Source of the DNA: Hyposmocoma kahamanoa
Taxonomy: Eukaryota > Arthropoda > Insecta > Lepidoptera > Cosmopterigidae
Assembly (NCBI RefSeq): GCF_003589595.1
Contig: NW_020653726.1
Location: forward strand, 13,623,754 to 13,687,753
Direction of reading: 5' to 3'
Length of the DNA stretch: 64,000 bases
Positions 1 through 11,539 of this stretch are shown in pieces. The notes beneath the pieces were generated by a model, which saw nothing but the letters and a program-made list of their open reading frames with translations, was not told the origin of the DNA and ran no database searches. The stretch's first letter is position 1. Each line of letters begins with the position of its first letter. The translations under genes and the position numbers were made by a program.

Positions 1-250
1 TTCATACATGGACATCCCCTGCTGACAATTATCGAATTGCACAAGAATTATTCATTTTAAATTTGTAGGATGCTTAAAATTAATTTATTATTTCGATGAG
101 CACACGAGTAGATGTAAAAGAACATTAAATACCGGATAACAAGGGCACTGGAACAGGTTTTAACTATTTACATACTTTTAAACTTACAGTGGCAAATAAA
201 CTAAGAAGAAACTTTAAACATAACAGAAACTATTTGCTACGTTATCATAT
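1..250. other. AT-rich unassigned sequence
   Basis: No repeat boundary, RNA gene or credible coding region was recognised before the first family A copy. Confidence 0.4.
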
Positions 251-522
251 CGTCCAGGGTAGTACTGCCACCTTACCTGTTTCTGACGCCAAGCAGTAAT
301 GTCGACATTACTGTGTTCCCGTTTTGAAGGGTAAGGGTGCTGGTGAAATTACAGGCACATGGGACTTGTTAACTTATGTCTCAGAGTGACGGGCGCAGTG
401 GCAGTGCCCCTCAAATCTTTGCGATTTAAAGCTCTGAGTGGCACTGCAACTGTTATGGACAGGCGTGTAGCTTACCATCAGGCGCACGACTTATTCGTCC
501 CGTCACTTGATATTATAAAAAA
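251..522 (+). repeat. SINE-like family A, copy 1, 5'-truncated
   Basis: This copy starts at CGTCCAGGG and ends at GATATTATAAAAAA. Family A is about 300 bp: a left end AGTAGCAGTAGAGCTCCTTG, a middle TTCTGCCGCCAAGCAGTAAT, and a right end GTCACTTGATATCATAAAA followed by A-rich sequence. I see no clear tRNA-like box A or box B, so its class (SINE, or 3' part of a LINE) is unproven. At least 16 copies lie in this window on both strands. Its 3' half carries a short open frame beginning at 359, also open in other copies (see findings). Confidence 0.75.
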
Positions 523-1830
523 TGCAATTACGATAACAATTTAGTCCAGCAACATTGTCATTTCTATATATTTGCTTACACTTTCTTTTGAAAGTGTGCA
601 CCCAACCCCAGTTCTCAGTTCAAAGCTCTCTATTTATCGACACCAATTAGTAATTACACACATCGCACTGCTTTAACCTCAACATATAAACGGTGGTATA
701 ATCAAGTGACGGTGTGGTATGCTTGCGTGCTGAGATATCAATAGCCAGTGACAGGTGAGAAACAACGGCCTAACCGTTTGGTCAATCGATGTGAATAAAA
801 GAACCTTAAATATAGGGTACTCCAGACGAGAGGCAGGTGGGTCGAATAAATTACCGGCCCACAAGGACTTCTATCTTTAGCCAAGAATGCAACATGGCCG
901 TTTTGTGTAGACTGCGTGTGAAAAAGTATTTCGTCTGAAAACACTCTTCGACATATAAAAGCAATTATGTATGACTTATTGAAGAAATTAATAATTACAG
1001 CCGCATCAACAAGCCATCCACTCAAATAGCTAAATAATAAATGGCTAAGCAACACCGGCTTAATGTATTCGGATCCCTAAATGTGCTGTCTATTATCCTC
1101 AGCTTACCTTACAGCCGTGTTGCTTGAAAGTTTGATTACTTGGCGAAATTATGCGATGAACGGTATTAAATTATCATTAGAAAGGCAGCGAGTCTATGCG
1201 CCATTAACTGTGTTTTGGGAGTAATGAGTGATTTACGGGAATTGGAGTATGGTGCGTCACATTTGCTCGGCGACATGGCGCACGTCCGCTACACGACGAT
1301 TAATGCTCTGCCGACGCCGTTGCCTTTGCAGAGACGAGCAACCTGTAATAAGCGACTCGCCACCCGTGAACTCTGCCAACCCACAGCCCCGTTACCTAAA
1401 TTGAAGCTTTTACTCCATCTATACATGCGTTATAAACGGCTCGCTTCGCAACTATAATCTTAAATCAATGCTTGTTAATTGACTCTTGCCGCAAGGGAAT
1501 TACTCATTGATTTTCTGAAGGCTGTTGCAGATTTAGTGTACGAGGCACATCACAATTTTATAACCACAAGACTAATCGTATGTTCATAATTAGATGAATA
1601 TCGCGCCTGAGTTTCAGCTAACTTTCGGGTTAATTCTTACTCTACGTCATACTTATTTTATATTTCCATAAGTCATGTTAATGCCAAAGTTTACCCTGAA
1701 CTTCCAAAAAGACAAGAGGAATTTCGTGGAATATAACCTACGTTTGTCCTTATATTTTTGCAAATATAAGCAATGTAAATATGTTATGTATTGCTTTGTT
1801 TCACTTACTGTTATGTTTGTGGAGAATAAA
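523..1830. other. No gene recognised; one GC-richer patch
   Basis: Mostly AT-rich. About 1190-1400 is GC-richer than its surroundings and includes a short 80-codon open frame from 1215 with no recognisable family. It could be a conserved non-coding segment or an old repeat. Confidence 0.3.
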
Positions 1831-2024
1831 AGTAGCAGTAGAGCTCCATGTAAAAAAATTCGTCCAGGTTAGTACTGCCGCCTTACCTATTTCTGCCGCC
1901 AAGCAGCAATTACTGTGTTCCGGTTTTGAAGAGTGCTGGTGAAATTACAGGCACATGGGACTTGTCAACTTGTTTCAGGGTGACGGGCGCAGTGGTAGTG
2001 CCCCTCAGATCTTTGCAATTTTAA
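1831..2024 (+). repeat. SINE-like family A, copy 2, left part
   Basis: Starts AGTAGCAGTAGAGCTCC and runs through the family A middle to the TTTAA site, where a piggyBac-type element interrupts it. The copy resumes at 3246. Confidence 0.8.
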
Positions 2025-3245
2025 CCCTTCAATACTATTGTCATTTTCATAGGAAACCATTACTATTGTGGGTCCGTACGGACGCACAATTTTCGCAGAG
2101 TCAGTGTACCACATATAGATAAATTAGAAAAAATTTTACCGTTTCTATTTTAATGTTTGATATTTGTTGTATCTAGAAATAATATTATTACATCATAATG
2201 AGATTGATTTGTGAGACTTATTACAAGTTCAAAAGTGTCCTTACTGAAAAGTGTACTTACAGAGGCATGTTGAGTTAAATAAAAAAAATACTTTTAAAAG
2301 GAAATATAAACCTATATATGTGTCAAAAATCTTAAAAACTTAGAAATAAAGGAACATAAAATTCTTCACGAAAAAAAAACATTAACAAAAACATATGTAC
2401 TTTAACCTTCTGAAGTTAAGTCTTAAAAAAATAACAAAATCTAGGAACTTTTTATTTTGACTTTTTTTTTACAATAAAATAAATGCACATTAGACCTCGT
2501 TCTCACCCATGTACACACCTAAATAGTGCCTATTCGCTCTCGCCTTGACTTAAATGCTCTCAACGCCCAAGTAGCTTTTCAAGGCCCAAATAGCGTTCGC
2601 GGAATAAGTCCGCAGGCAGTGAATTCCACTCCATAGCCGTTCGCCATATAAATGTGGAAGCGTTGTAATATCAGCCTATATCTCAGCCTACGTCTTATCC
2701 CCCGGTGATGGAAAGGGGAAGGCGGAATTAAACCAGACTTGTGATTGGTACAGCTTTAATTATTTAGGGCACATATGGAACAGACAACAATGCGATGTTT
2801 TTCACATAAAAAAACATTGCAGACATAGCATCGAACGCGTTAGGTATAGCAAAACGAAATAAATCATGATAAAAATGAAAGACAAAACCTCAATAACTTG
2901 ATGTAAAATTTTTGACATAAACTCAAACGGTATAAGTACAGAATCAAAACAATATATAAATTAAATGAGTTTTTAGTTATTACCTAGAGAAAAAAACTTA
3001 CTTGAGTAAAAATTACACACTCTAATACTATTGTGGGTCCGTACGGACCATTGTTTATTAAAGACTTGAAAACTAAATAAAAAAATATGGCAATGTTTTG
3101 TTACTGTTTGGCAGACACTAAAGAATTAGACAGGTACACGGTAGGAGGGGATGCTAACTTTTTAGATGCGTTTAATATAATAACAAAAAAGTAACAAAAA
3201 TGTGAATCTTCGTGGGTCCGTACGGGTTAAGGGTTAATTTAAGGG
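2025..3245. mobile_element. Non-autonomous piggyBac-like element (1221 bp)
   Basis: The element begins CCCTTCAATACTATTG and ends TTAATTTAAGGG. It is flanked by TTAA at 2021-2024 and 3246-3249, and removing it with one TTAA restores a normal family A copy. TTAA duplication with CCCTT/AAGGG ends is the signature of piggyBac elements. The subterminal motif GGTCCGTACGGACC, a 14 bp palindrome, occurs near both ends (2071, 3036, 3215; two of the copies differ by one or two bases). The interior is very AT-rich apart from about 2500-2760. There the minus strand has a degraded coding-like stretch that could be a captured retroelement fragment. No transposase frame remains, so movement would need a transposase supplied from elsewhere. 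Confidence 0.8.
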
Positions 3246-3350
3246 TTAAGTTCTGAATGGCACTGTAACTGTCATGGACAGGCGTGTAGCTTACCATCAG
3301 GCGCACGACTTGTTCGTCCCGTCACTAGATGTTACAAAATAAAAAAATAA
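3246..3350 (+). repeat. SINE-like family A, copy 2, right part
   Basis: Continues copy 2 after the piggyBac-like insertion, from TTAAGTTCTGAATGGCACTG to the tail GATGTTACAAAATAAAAAAA. Confidence 0.8.
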
Positions 3351-3911
3351 AAAATATTATTGTGTTTCTTTCAGGATATCTCATATCCATTTGGCCCGGC
3401 TGGTCCGGTATATGGTTTTCGCGCAGGGGGACAAGGATCCCGCACGTGTAGGCCGTCTAAAGATCTTTGTTGTAATTGTAACGCATACATATGAGGTATA
3501 GTATTATTATATCATAAATATTATAGGAATCAAACGAACGCGAGGTGTTATCGAATCATGCGCAGTGGGAATTGGATCGTGAATCACGAGTCGTCAAGGG
3601 GAATGCGATTGTAATGGTAGCACGGATGAGCGAGCTCGTCGCCGTGTTTTGATAATGAACGTCGATATGACGGGATGAGGAAATTACACGACACGGTGAC
3701 GATCCGACTCCGTCTTCGCCGTCGCACCGCTGCGGGAGTAACTCACCGTGTAGTTCGTAAAAAATATGTGAACAAAATCGACGTCGCGCTCTGTTGGACA
3801 GAATTTACCGTAACGAGGCTTTATTTTAGTAATAGTTTCAGACTATCTAAGTTCGTTGGACCAAATATTACTTATTGTACTTTCACGAAAGGTTGTATTG
3901 TTTTAGAGTAG
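3351..3911. other. No gene recognised; CpG-containing patch
   Basis: About 3540-3760 is richer in CG dinucleotides than its surroundings and holds a short 78-codon open frame from 3675 without a recognisable family. No splice-bounded exon could be argued. Confidence 0.3.
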
Positions 3912-4030
3912 AAGTTAGATAGATAGATAAACACTTTATTCACTGATATAACACAAATACAGATTTAGCATAAAAGAAAAAACAAAACATGATTGTCATA
4001 GCAGTGAAACGGCGCTGACTCAGCATATGC
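3912..4030 (-). mobile_element. Possible LINE 3' tail fragment
   Basis: On the minus strand the segment ends in AATAAAGTGTTTATC followed by repeated ATCT units, a pattern used by some insect non-LTR elements as a simple-repeat 3' tail. No coding sequence is present, so the family is not assigned. Confidence 0.35.
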
Positions 4031-4136
4031 CAAAGTTACGTACTTACAGTTGGTTTGATTTATCTGAAAGATATAAATTGAACATACTTATATGTACAAA
4101 GTACTAAAAATATGACGGGTTAATGATCCTTCTTAT

Positions 4137-4415
4137 TTTATGATACAAAGTAATGAAACGAACAAATTGTGCGTCTGATGGTAAACGACACGTCTTTCCA
4201 TAACAGTTGCTTTAAATCGCAATGATCTGAGGTGTACTGCCTCTGCGCCCATCACCCTGAGACATAATTTGAAAAGTCCCACATGCCTGTAATTTCACCC
4301 TTACCCTTCAAAACCGGAGCGCAGTAATGCTCACGTTATACTGCTTGGCGGCAGAAATAGGTAACGTAGCAGTACTCCCCTGCATGAACTCTTTCACAAG
4401 GTGCTCTACTGCTGC
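4137..4415 (-). repeat. SINE-like family A, copy 3
   Basis: Minus-strand copy with recognisable tail (TTTTATGATACAAAGTAATG), body and left end (CTCTACTGCTGC). It is diverged and has a small deletion in the poly-pyrimidine part. Confidence 0.75.
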
Positions 4416-6186
4416 GAAATATATATTTGAGGAACTTGGTTATCGTTTTAGTTTTATGTCATAACCCACAATAATCCACGTACGTGTACGATATTATCCA
4501 GACACAGGATTTAGACCACAATTCTCCACGTGTTACTTTTCTATAATTTACCCCAAAATATTTTTTCTTTATATACTAACAAATAGGATTCCGTGGCTAC
4601 TCACTGAATAATAAAAGAACTGTTGTACTGTAAAACGTGTACCTAATATTTCGGAATATTTCAAAAGCAATCTGAAATCATTTTCATTTCATGGGTAAGC
4701 AAATTACACTTAAAATCGTCTTTGAGAAAAAAGAGCAAAAAAACTCGAGTAGCAGCTTTGTAAATACACGTTTGAATAAATGGACAATTTACAATATTTA
4801 TTTGAAACACTACCCATTTTTTCGAGACTACCCATTTTTTGTCATGTAGAAGCAGTACAATTTAGTATAAATAAAGTTTTTGTCTCACTATAGTTTTAAA
4901 TCTCGCAAATGGCAAATTTTGAATATCAACAGGAATCTTATTATATAAGCGCATACATTGTCTTGATGAATGTTATGTCTGTCACTATTTATCATAAAAC
5001 AATTAGTAGGTTAACATGAATTACATTTTCATAAATGTGTGTATGTAACATTCTTACAATAGCGTTACACGCTATTGTAAGAATGTTAATCTCTTTAATC
5101 TTATATCTCAAATTCGAAGAAAGACTTAAGTTGAGTAACGTTAACAGTTACCCAAAGAAGGATGGCGACAACCCGCGTATTTTGTGGCCCAGTATTTTTG
5201 ACGACGTGCTTTAAGGAGACCTATCAATACTTAAGATTCATTATCAAAGCATCAAAAAAGCTAATTGAGCCTGTAGAAGCAGGGGTTATAAAGTTGATAT
5301 AGGTTATGGTTACAACCTTAAAATAATAATACATAGAAACGTAGTCCGCACACGCTAAGTGAGGCACGTTGTACGGACCCCAATAGGCTTACACGAGAGT
5401 CAGTTCTTCAAAGTCGTGTACAAATAAGCTTCAGGTTCAGGTTTTTTATTGTTATCATGTACTTTTCTTGTGTTTAGCCACAGATAATATCAGGCTATTT
5501 ATATAGTCAAATTCGATAGTCGCACTTAAACTCGCTTTTAGGTTTTTGTTCATATATGAATTAAATAGAAATTATTAACTTAATGATGAGTTAAGCAAGA
5601 TACAATTTCCCCACTTTTGAGGAAAATGTTATTCGATGGCATCATTGTTTGCATAATTAAGTGCGTGCCGACGAGCGTAAATATAAGTTTCTTACGCCTT
5701 CATGAATTTGATTTTTGCCTCACTTGTGACTTTGTTTGATATGAAACTATCATTCTATGTGTTATTAATCTAAGTCTAAGAGACTATCTACGACATTTAG
5801 ATTTCAATAGAATTGCAGTAGGTTCGTATATTCAAAATACAAAGCAGTCGAAACATTACCACGGTAAAGTGAACAGCAAATTCAATCTCTGTCGCCTTAC
5901 AAGGGTACGCAGAATAGATGAAGCATTATCTATACATAGATAATATAATTTTGTAGTCGTTACGGAGGCTGAACCCCTTTTCAAATAAATTTGATGTAAA
6001 TATTTGTTTTATATAATATTTGTATTATCTTCTATTCGAATTTTAAGCGCATTGCGAAACCCTGTGATTACATTTTTGAAATCTACTCTCTAATGTATGT
6101 GTGTGGTATAATGTAACTTAAACTACTTATTCTTAAAAGTAACTGAGAAATATAAATTCAAAAAACCTTTTTTGAATTTTTTTTGC
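4416..6186. other. AT-rich unassigned sequence
   Basis: No coding or RNA gene recognised. The only structured item noticed is the 20 bp perfect hairpin at 5046-5088. Confidence 0.35.
5046..5088. repeat. Perfect 20 bp inverted repeat, 3 nt loop
   Basis: Arm 5046-5065 (TAACATTCTTACAATAGCGT) is exactly complementary to 5069-5088, with TAC between. It would form a strong cruciform or RNA hairpin. No target duplication was seen around it. Confidence 0.85.
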
Positions 6187-6467
6187 GACGGGACGAACAA
6201 GTAGTGCGCCTGGCGGTAAGCGACCCGCCTGTTCATAACAATTGGAGTGCCACTCCAAGCTTTAAATCACAACTATCAAAGGGGCACTGCCACTGAGCCC
6301 GTCACTTTGAGACTTAAGTTGAAGTCCCATGTGCCTGTGATTTCACCAGCACCCTTATCCTACAAAACTGAAACGCAGTAATACTTACATTACTGCTTGA
6401 TGGCAAAAATAGGTAAGGTGACATTACTTCCCTGGACAAACTCTTTCACAAGGAGTTCTACTGCTAC
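6187..6467 (-). repeat. SINE-like family A, copy 4
   Basis: Minus-strand, nearly full length: GACGGGACGAACAAGTAGTG at its 3' end through to CTACTGCTAC at its 5' end. Confidence 0.8.
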
Positions 6468-6495
6468 AATTAAATAATTAATAAATAAATAGATA

Positions 6496-6696
6496 ATGCA
6501 CAGACTCATAGCCCCGCTCTAGGGAAACCCTGTGTCGCGGGTGCCATGGACACACACATAAACAATCACAAATTACACCCAAACTCACAAGAGAAATAAA
6601 TGCAGGTCATATAAATATTTCTCCCGGCCCGGGAATCAAACCTGGGACCTCTGCGCGACACTCCGGTATAGTAATGTTCGTTCACTGAGGCAGTTA
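6496..6696 (-). repeat. tRNA-derived SINE family B, copy 1
   Basis: Family B has a body with CTCATAGCCCCGC and CGCGGGTGCCATGGACAC. On the opposite strand it has a tRNA-like head ending GGCCACGGAGGCAGTT with a box-B-like GGGAATCGAACCCGGGACC. This copy has GGGAATCAAACCTGGGACC and a degraded box A region. Confidence 0.75.
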
Positions 6697-8183
6697 ATTA
6701 ATATAATTATTAATACTAAGTGTTTTTTTAACAGGAGTTAGTTTAACCCATCGAGTATAAACCAGAAATAGAGACGAAATAAGGGCTAGCCATCCCTGGC
6801 AACTCATTAGGCAAATGGGCTTTATATCACTTTTATACATATGTCAACTCTCGTTTGTGCTGAAATCACAAATGAAAAGCTGTAACAGTACAGCAACTGA
6901 CCTGTGTATACATCTCCGTATATTCCAAAAATATCTATTTTTATTGTAATAAAGATAATATCTCTAACTACGGAGAGCTGTTCCATTCGGTGGTTAGGAA
7001 GAACAGCAAAACATCTAATTACAAAACAAACGGAATCACATTTCATCGGTAATTAAATACTAAATATGTAATTTTTGAATTTTCGTCCATTATAGCAAAT
7101 CTTAGTTAAACTGGTCGATTTGAAGTGAAACAGTTGACGACACCCGTCAATTGTTTCGAATTCGGGCTGGCCAATCGGAGCGCACTTGTCACAGAGGTTT
7201 ATTATGACTAGTGCGTATTCACACGTGTCACGTTTCGAGTGCGTCATAACTGCCGACTGCAGTCAACGAGCAGTCGTCGTGCAGTCGGTAAAAACGTTCG
7301 TTCGGTAAAAAAGCTGACGCTTGACCTATTTTTTTATTTAGTAACCCAGTCACGGTGAAGACTATAAAAGTAACTGTTGATTCCCGAGAACATCTTTCTC
7401 TATTAAACGGTAGTTTGGAGGCGACCGCCCTCCCTATGCCTAGCAATCTATTTATCTAACTACCCTCTTTATGGTTTTCCTGCGAACTGTGTGTAATAGA
7501 TGTGCTCGTATTACAATACTTACAATCTTGAAACGTAGCTATGAGGGAATAAACGCAGAGGGAGCCAAACACCCCCGGGGGAATCCGCACACGTTGTACT
7601 AAAGAACAACTTCCGCATGTCAGATTGTACCTGATTTGAATAATGCCTCAAAAGCTTACAACAGTTTCTAGTGCTTCGGTGATTTTTTTCAGCCGACATC
7701 CGGAGGACGAGTCCCATCAAATATGAATTGCCGGCCAGCTTTTTTATCCAGTTAGGGGAATACCGCAAGGAAGGGTTACGCCTTTATTCTGTTTTATCGT
7801 ACATCGTAACATGCTATGTATCTTTACACCGTTGGCGAAATTTACGCTTTTAATTCCTAATTTATAACGTAACAGAATATTCCTTCTGAAATCAGCAAAC
7901 TGTTGAGAATCATGTCAACTAGTTTTTTTTTTTTTTGTAGGGGAAACAAACAGTTTACACACATAATAAGTTTTTCGATCTCCAGGTAGGAGGTAGAAAA
8001 ACATCGGTTAGATCAATTAAACCTGGAGTTCCACAAACATAAACAACAATTTAGCAAACAAGCACAGGTTTCCATAACTAGATAATAAATTAACTTTCCG
8101 AACATTTACAGATCGCTGTCATACGCAAATAAAATTTAAAAATTGTTTCTCTTACTTTCCTCTTCAAACTATGTAAGGATTTG
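6697..8183. other. No gene recognised
   Basis: Unassigned sequence with several short overlapping frames on the minus strand (6822-7768), none with a recognisable domain. A 9 bp inverted repeat (CCGACTGCA at 7253, TGCAGTCGG at 7280) lies in a locally GC-richer patch about 7120-7300. Confidence 0.3.
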
Positions 8184-8481
8184 TTTTATGATATCATGTG
8201 ACGGGACGAACAAGTCGTGCGCCTGATGGAAAAGGACATGCCTATCCATGACTGTTACAGTGACACTCAGAGCTTTAAATCAAAGATCTGAGGAACACTG
8301 CCACTGCGCTCGTCCCGTCACCCTGAGACATAAGTTGACCAGTCCCATGTGCCTGTAATTTCAACAGCATCCCAACCCTTCAAAACTGGAACACAGTAAT
8401 GCTCACATTACTGCTGCTGAATTAAATAAGGTGGCAGTAATTCCTTACACGAACTCTTTCACAAGCAGCTCTACTGCTACT
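8184..8481 (-). repeat. SINE-like family A, copy 5
   Basis: Full-length minus-strand copy, from TTTTATGATATCATGTGACG to CAGCTCTACTGCTAC. Confidence 0.8.
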
Positions 8482-9154
8482 AAACCCTAATCAAACATAT
8501 ATAAATATATTACCTAATTTATCTTGAAAGTACTTTTAATTTTTTTCAAAAACACAAGACATTCAAAAATTTTCATGTAGAGTAGGCGTTTTTCATTATG
8601 TACGTGGTGTAGCAGATTGCTCAGTCAGTTTAATAAAGTTATTCTCTAGTTTTGTTCGCAATATAATGCGAAGGGGTTCCCGTAAGCTATCAATCATTCT
8701 GATAAATATGCTCCAAGTTTTATTAGACAGAATTCTAACATTGTACGCCTAAAACGTTGTATAATTTAAAATTTAATATAGTTACTTTTCGTATTCAGAA
8801 AAGTCAAACGTTTTGAAATTCCTATTCAGCACCCAGTGACGAGTCCATAGTCACTTATTTATTTACAAAAGGCTGTTACATGAAATGTGGGCAACGTTTT
8901 TGCTGTGATATTATTTTCCAAACGCTGTCGGAATTATAAATATTTTTTTCGTTCCCGTAAGGAGGAAGTTTTCAACTTGAATAATAAATAAGTTTGTACA
9001 GTCCATAACAAAAGTAGTGAATTTTATGTGTCCATTAGGTTAATATACAGGATTATTTGAAAAATACTAATAAGCTCACTGGACTACATTACTAAAACTA
9101 CAACTTTTACTTACAAAACATAGTAAATTTACCGTCATATAATTCATAGATTTC
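8482..9154. other. AT-rich unassigned sequence
   Basis: No repeat family or gene recognised. Confidence 0.35.
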
Positions 9155-9440
9155 TCCCAGATGGCGCTACGGCAAAAAGTCGTTAAAAAGTAAAAAGAAT
9201 ATGTAAAACAATTACAGAAAAATTGTTATGGTCTGCTGGTTCGTTCCGTTTTGCAAAGTGTCGGCCTGGTATGCTGAAGATGCTGGTTCGAATCCAGCCA
9301 GATCAAAGGATTTTTTCTTAGTGTTCGATCTTAGTATTAATAATTATAACAAACTATAACTTACTTTTTGGACTTATTTTTTGGAGTAATTGTGAATAAA
9401 AAATGAGATATTCAATAAACTACATGTCACAAAAATAAAC
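9155..9440 (+). repeat. tRNA-related SINE family D, copy 1
   Basis: Contains a tRNA-like T-arm (GCTGGTTCGAATCCAGCCAG, 9282-9301) followed by GGATTTTTTCTTAGTGTTCG and an A/T-rich tail. The same body recurs at 18520-18810 and, more diverged, at 30960-31210. It has no complete cloverleaf and is not called as a tRNA gene. Confidence 0.65.
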
Positions 9441-9500
9441 TGTAAAGTTTTAATTGTACTGTCTGACATTTTATAAATATGTATTTGGTAGTAACTTAAT

Positions 9501-9592
9501 AATAACGCATACACTCATAGCCCCGCACTAGGAAACCCTGGCCTGTATCATAGACACACACGTAAGCATTCATAAATTTCACACTAATAATT
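9501..9592 (-). repeat. SINE family B, copy 2, body fragment
   Basis: Minus-strand body with CACTCATAGCCCCGCACTAG. The tRNA head is missing. It abuts an opposite-strand B fragment in head-to-head arrangement. Confidence 0.7.
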
Positions 9593-9685
9593 AATGTAAT
9601 TTGTGGTTGTCTGTGTGTGTGTGTCCGTGACACCTGCGACACAGTGTTTCCCTACTGCGGGGCTACGTTGAGTGTGTGCGTTAGT
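9593..9685 (+). repeat. SINE family B, copy 3, body fragment
   Basis: Plus-strand body with a short (GT)n run, then CACCTGCGACACAGTGTTTC and GCGGGGCTACGTTGAGTGTG. It forms an imperfect palindrome with the adjacent copy 2. Confidence 0.7.
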
Positions 9686-9704
9686 ATAAAATAAAAAAAG
9701 ATGG

Positions 9705-9985
9705 AAGTCTCGTCAAAACGAATCACTGTTGAAGAATTCCTCCCGTCTGCCTGCCATTTCTACTATCAGATCAGTTCTAGATTACTGTATTATTTTATTT
9801 TTATGGGAATTAGTGCCAAATTTTATTAAAATCGGTTAAGGGAAAGTGGGTGAAATTCAATAAACTGGATTCATCCCCTAACTTGCCACTCTTAGGCGTA
9901 AAATATTTTTTTCAAATGTAAATGGAATCACTTCTGAGGTGCCCTCTTTCCAACAAAAAAAGAATTATCCCAATCTGTTTCCAAA
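9705..9985 (-). repeat. Dispersed repeat F, copy 1
   Basis: Minus-strand copy of a dispersed family with TTCATCCCCTAACTTGCCAC and AAATCGGTTAAGGGAAAGTG. The same words recur inverted at 20790-21045 and in the 56-58 kb copies. Complete copies begin AACCGACTTCAAAAAAGG and end near TTTTGAGGTCGGTT, suggesting short terminal inversions. Confidence 0.65.
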
Positions 9986-9993
9986 TAAATAAA

Positions 9994-10105
9994 TAGCACA
10001 CACATAGCCCCGCACTAGCGAAACCCTGTATCAGGATGCCATGGACAAACACATAGGTAGACAACCACAAATTACACCTTTATTGTTATTATTATTATTA
10101 AACTG
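9994..10105 (-). repeat. SINE family B, copy 4, with TTA microsatellite
   Basis: B body fragment (ACACATAGCCCCGCACTAG) truncated after ACCACAAATTACACC and followed by a short (ATT)n tract. Confidence 0.7.
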
Positions 10106-10645
10106 AGAAAGTTTCCACACATTTGAAACATCCCTTGAATTATACTCACTATTCTTTTCCCCCCACCTACTCTCTTAAGAAGTGTACTCGTGTCGTAGTC
10201 CCTTAAACTATACATCTTATTATGACTGTTTATTCTATGCGATAATCAAGTAACACTAATGACAACAACTTGAACTTTAACTTTCTAATTTTAACGGTCA
10301 ATTTTGCTCAAGCAAAATTTACTGCTGAGTTTAATCGACGCATATTTAAGGTGAAACGCTCAGTCATTGAACCACCTTGGTGCTGAAAACCGTAGTCATT
10401 ATGTTTATAGCACAGATAAGAAAAATGGGTAGTTCATAAAACACCTGCGTGAAAAATTTACGCTCTGCCTGTGATGACCCGAATTTAATTCGATTTTTGA
10501 TGAAAAATGTTATGCTGAGCTATTTCACGTGAAATGAGATGGGATGAAGTGATCGAGAAAAATTCCATTTTCCTTTCGCTGAGCTCGAATTTTGACTATA
10601 TTTGAAAAATATTCCAAAGACTACTTATTTATTATATTTATATAG
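10106..10645. other. AT-rich unassigned sequence
   Basis: Nothing recognised. Confidence 0.35.
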
Positions 10646-10905
10646 AAGCCGTGGTAGTCTAATGGTTTGATCTACCGCCTTTCAAGCAGAGACCCTGGGT
10701 TCGAATCGGAGCTGACACCTCTGAGTTTCTCGAAAATAAAGGAAAAACATCGTGATGACATCTGCACATCGAAGAAGGTTCACAACCCTCAGAAAACCTG
10801 TGAAGTCTCCAACCCGCATTGGGCTAGCGCGGCGGACTATGGCCTAAACCCTCGCCTGAGAGGAGACCCGTACCCAGCTGTGAGTAGAAATGAATAGATG
10901 ATGAC
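10646..10905 (+). repeat. tRNA-derived SINE family C, copy 1
   Basis: The head has AGCCGTGGTAGTCTAATGG (box A region) and GGGTTCGAATCGGAGC (box B). The body includes CTGAGTTTCTCGAAAATAAA, CCAACCCGCATTGGGC and CTCGCCTGAGAGGAGACCCG. Diverged copies occur on the minus strand at 22025, 29301 and 54612. Confidence 0.75.
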
Positions 10906-10965
10906 GATTGAGACTTATTTAATTATGCAAATGATTTTTACCTTGATGGATCTGTAATACCCGTT

Positions 10966-11162
10966 ACAGCTGCTTCCGTGGCGGAACGGACTGCCACGCA
11001 GAGGTCCCAGGTTGGATTCCCGGGCCGGGAGAAATATTTGTGTGGCCTACATTTATTTCTCTCGTGAGTTTGGATGTAATTTGTGGTTGTCTATGTGTGT
11101 GTCCATGCCACCCGCGACACAGGGTTTCTCTAGTGCGTACTATGTTGAGTGTGTGCGTTATT
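10966..11162 (+). repeat. SINE family B, copy 5
   Basis: Plus-strand, nearly full: tRNA-like head (CCAGGTTGGATTCCCGGGCC as box B region), body with CATTTATTTCTCTCGTGAG and the end GTTGAGTGTGTGCGTTA. The head has lost several bases between box A and box B. Confidence 0.75.
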
Positions 11163-11348
11163 ATTATAACCTTGCCCAAGATTTTCTATGACTGGACAAA
11201 TGTAGCATTATTTTACATTTCTCATACTGAATGTACTAATTAAATCACTACATTTTCGTAATCCACTATAGTTACAGAATATCAAACCGTCGGCCATTGT
11301 TCATATACCTCTCCACTAAGCCCTTCAGTAAGTGTTAGTTACCGTTTT

Positions 11349-11539
11349 AGTAGCAGCAGAGCTCCTTGTGAAAGTTCGTCCTGGGAAGTACTGCCACCTA
11401 ACCTATTTCTCTATTCCATTATATTATTCTACTATATTATTCTATTTCTCTGAGTGGCACTGCAACTTTTATGGATAGGCATGCCACTTACCACCAGGCG
11501 CACGACCAGTTCGTCCTGTCACTTGGTGTTATAAAAAAA
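11349..11539 (+). repeat. SINE-like family A, copy 6, internally deleted
   Basis: Left end and right end are present, but the middle is replaced by a short TATTATTCTA-type tandem tract (about 11405-11450). Confidence 0.75.

Noticed and set aside
9233..9310. tRNA gene candidate with box-B-like GGTTCGAATCC
   Set aside because: No paired acceptor stem or anticodon arm. The same body recurs at 18.5 and 31.0 kb, so it is a SINE.
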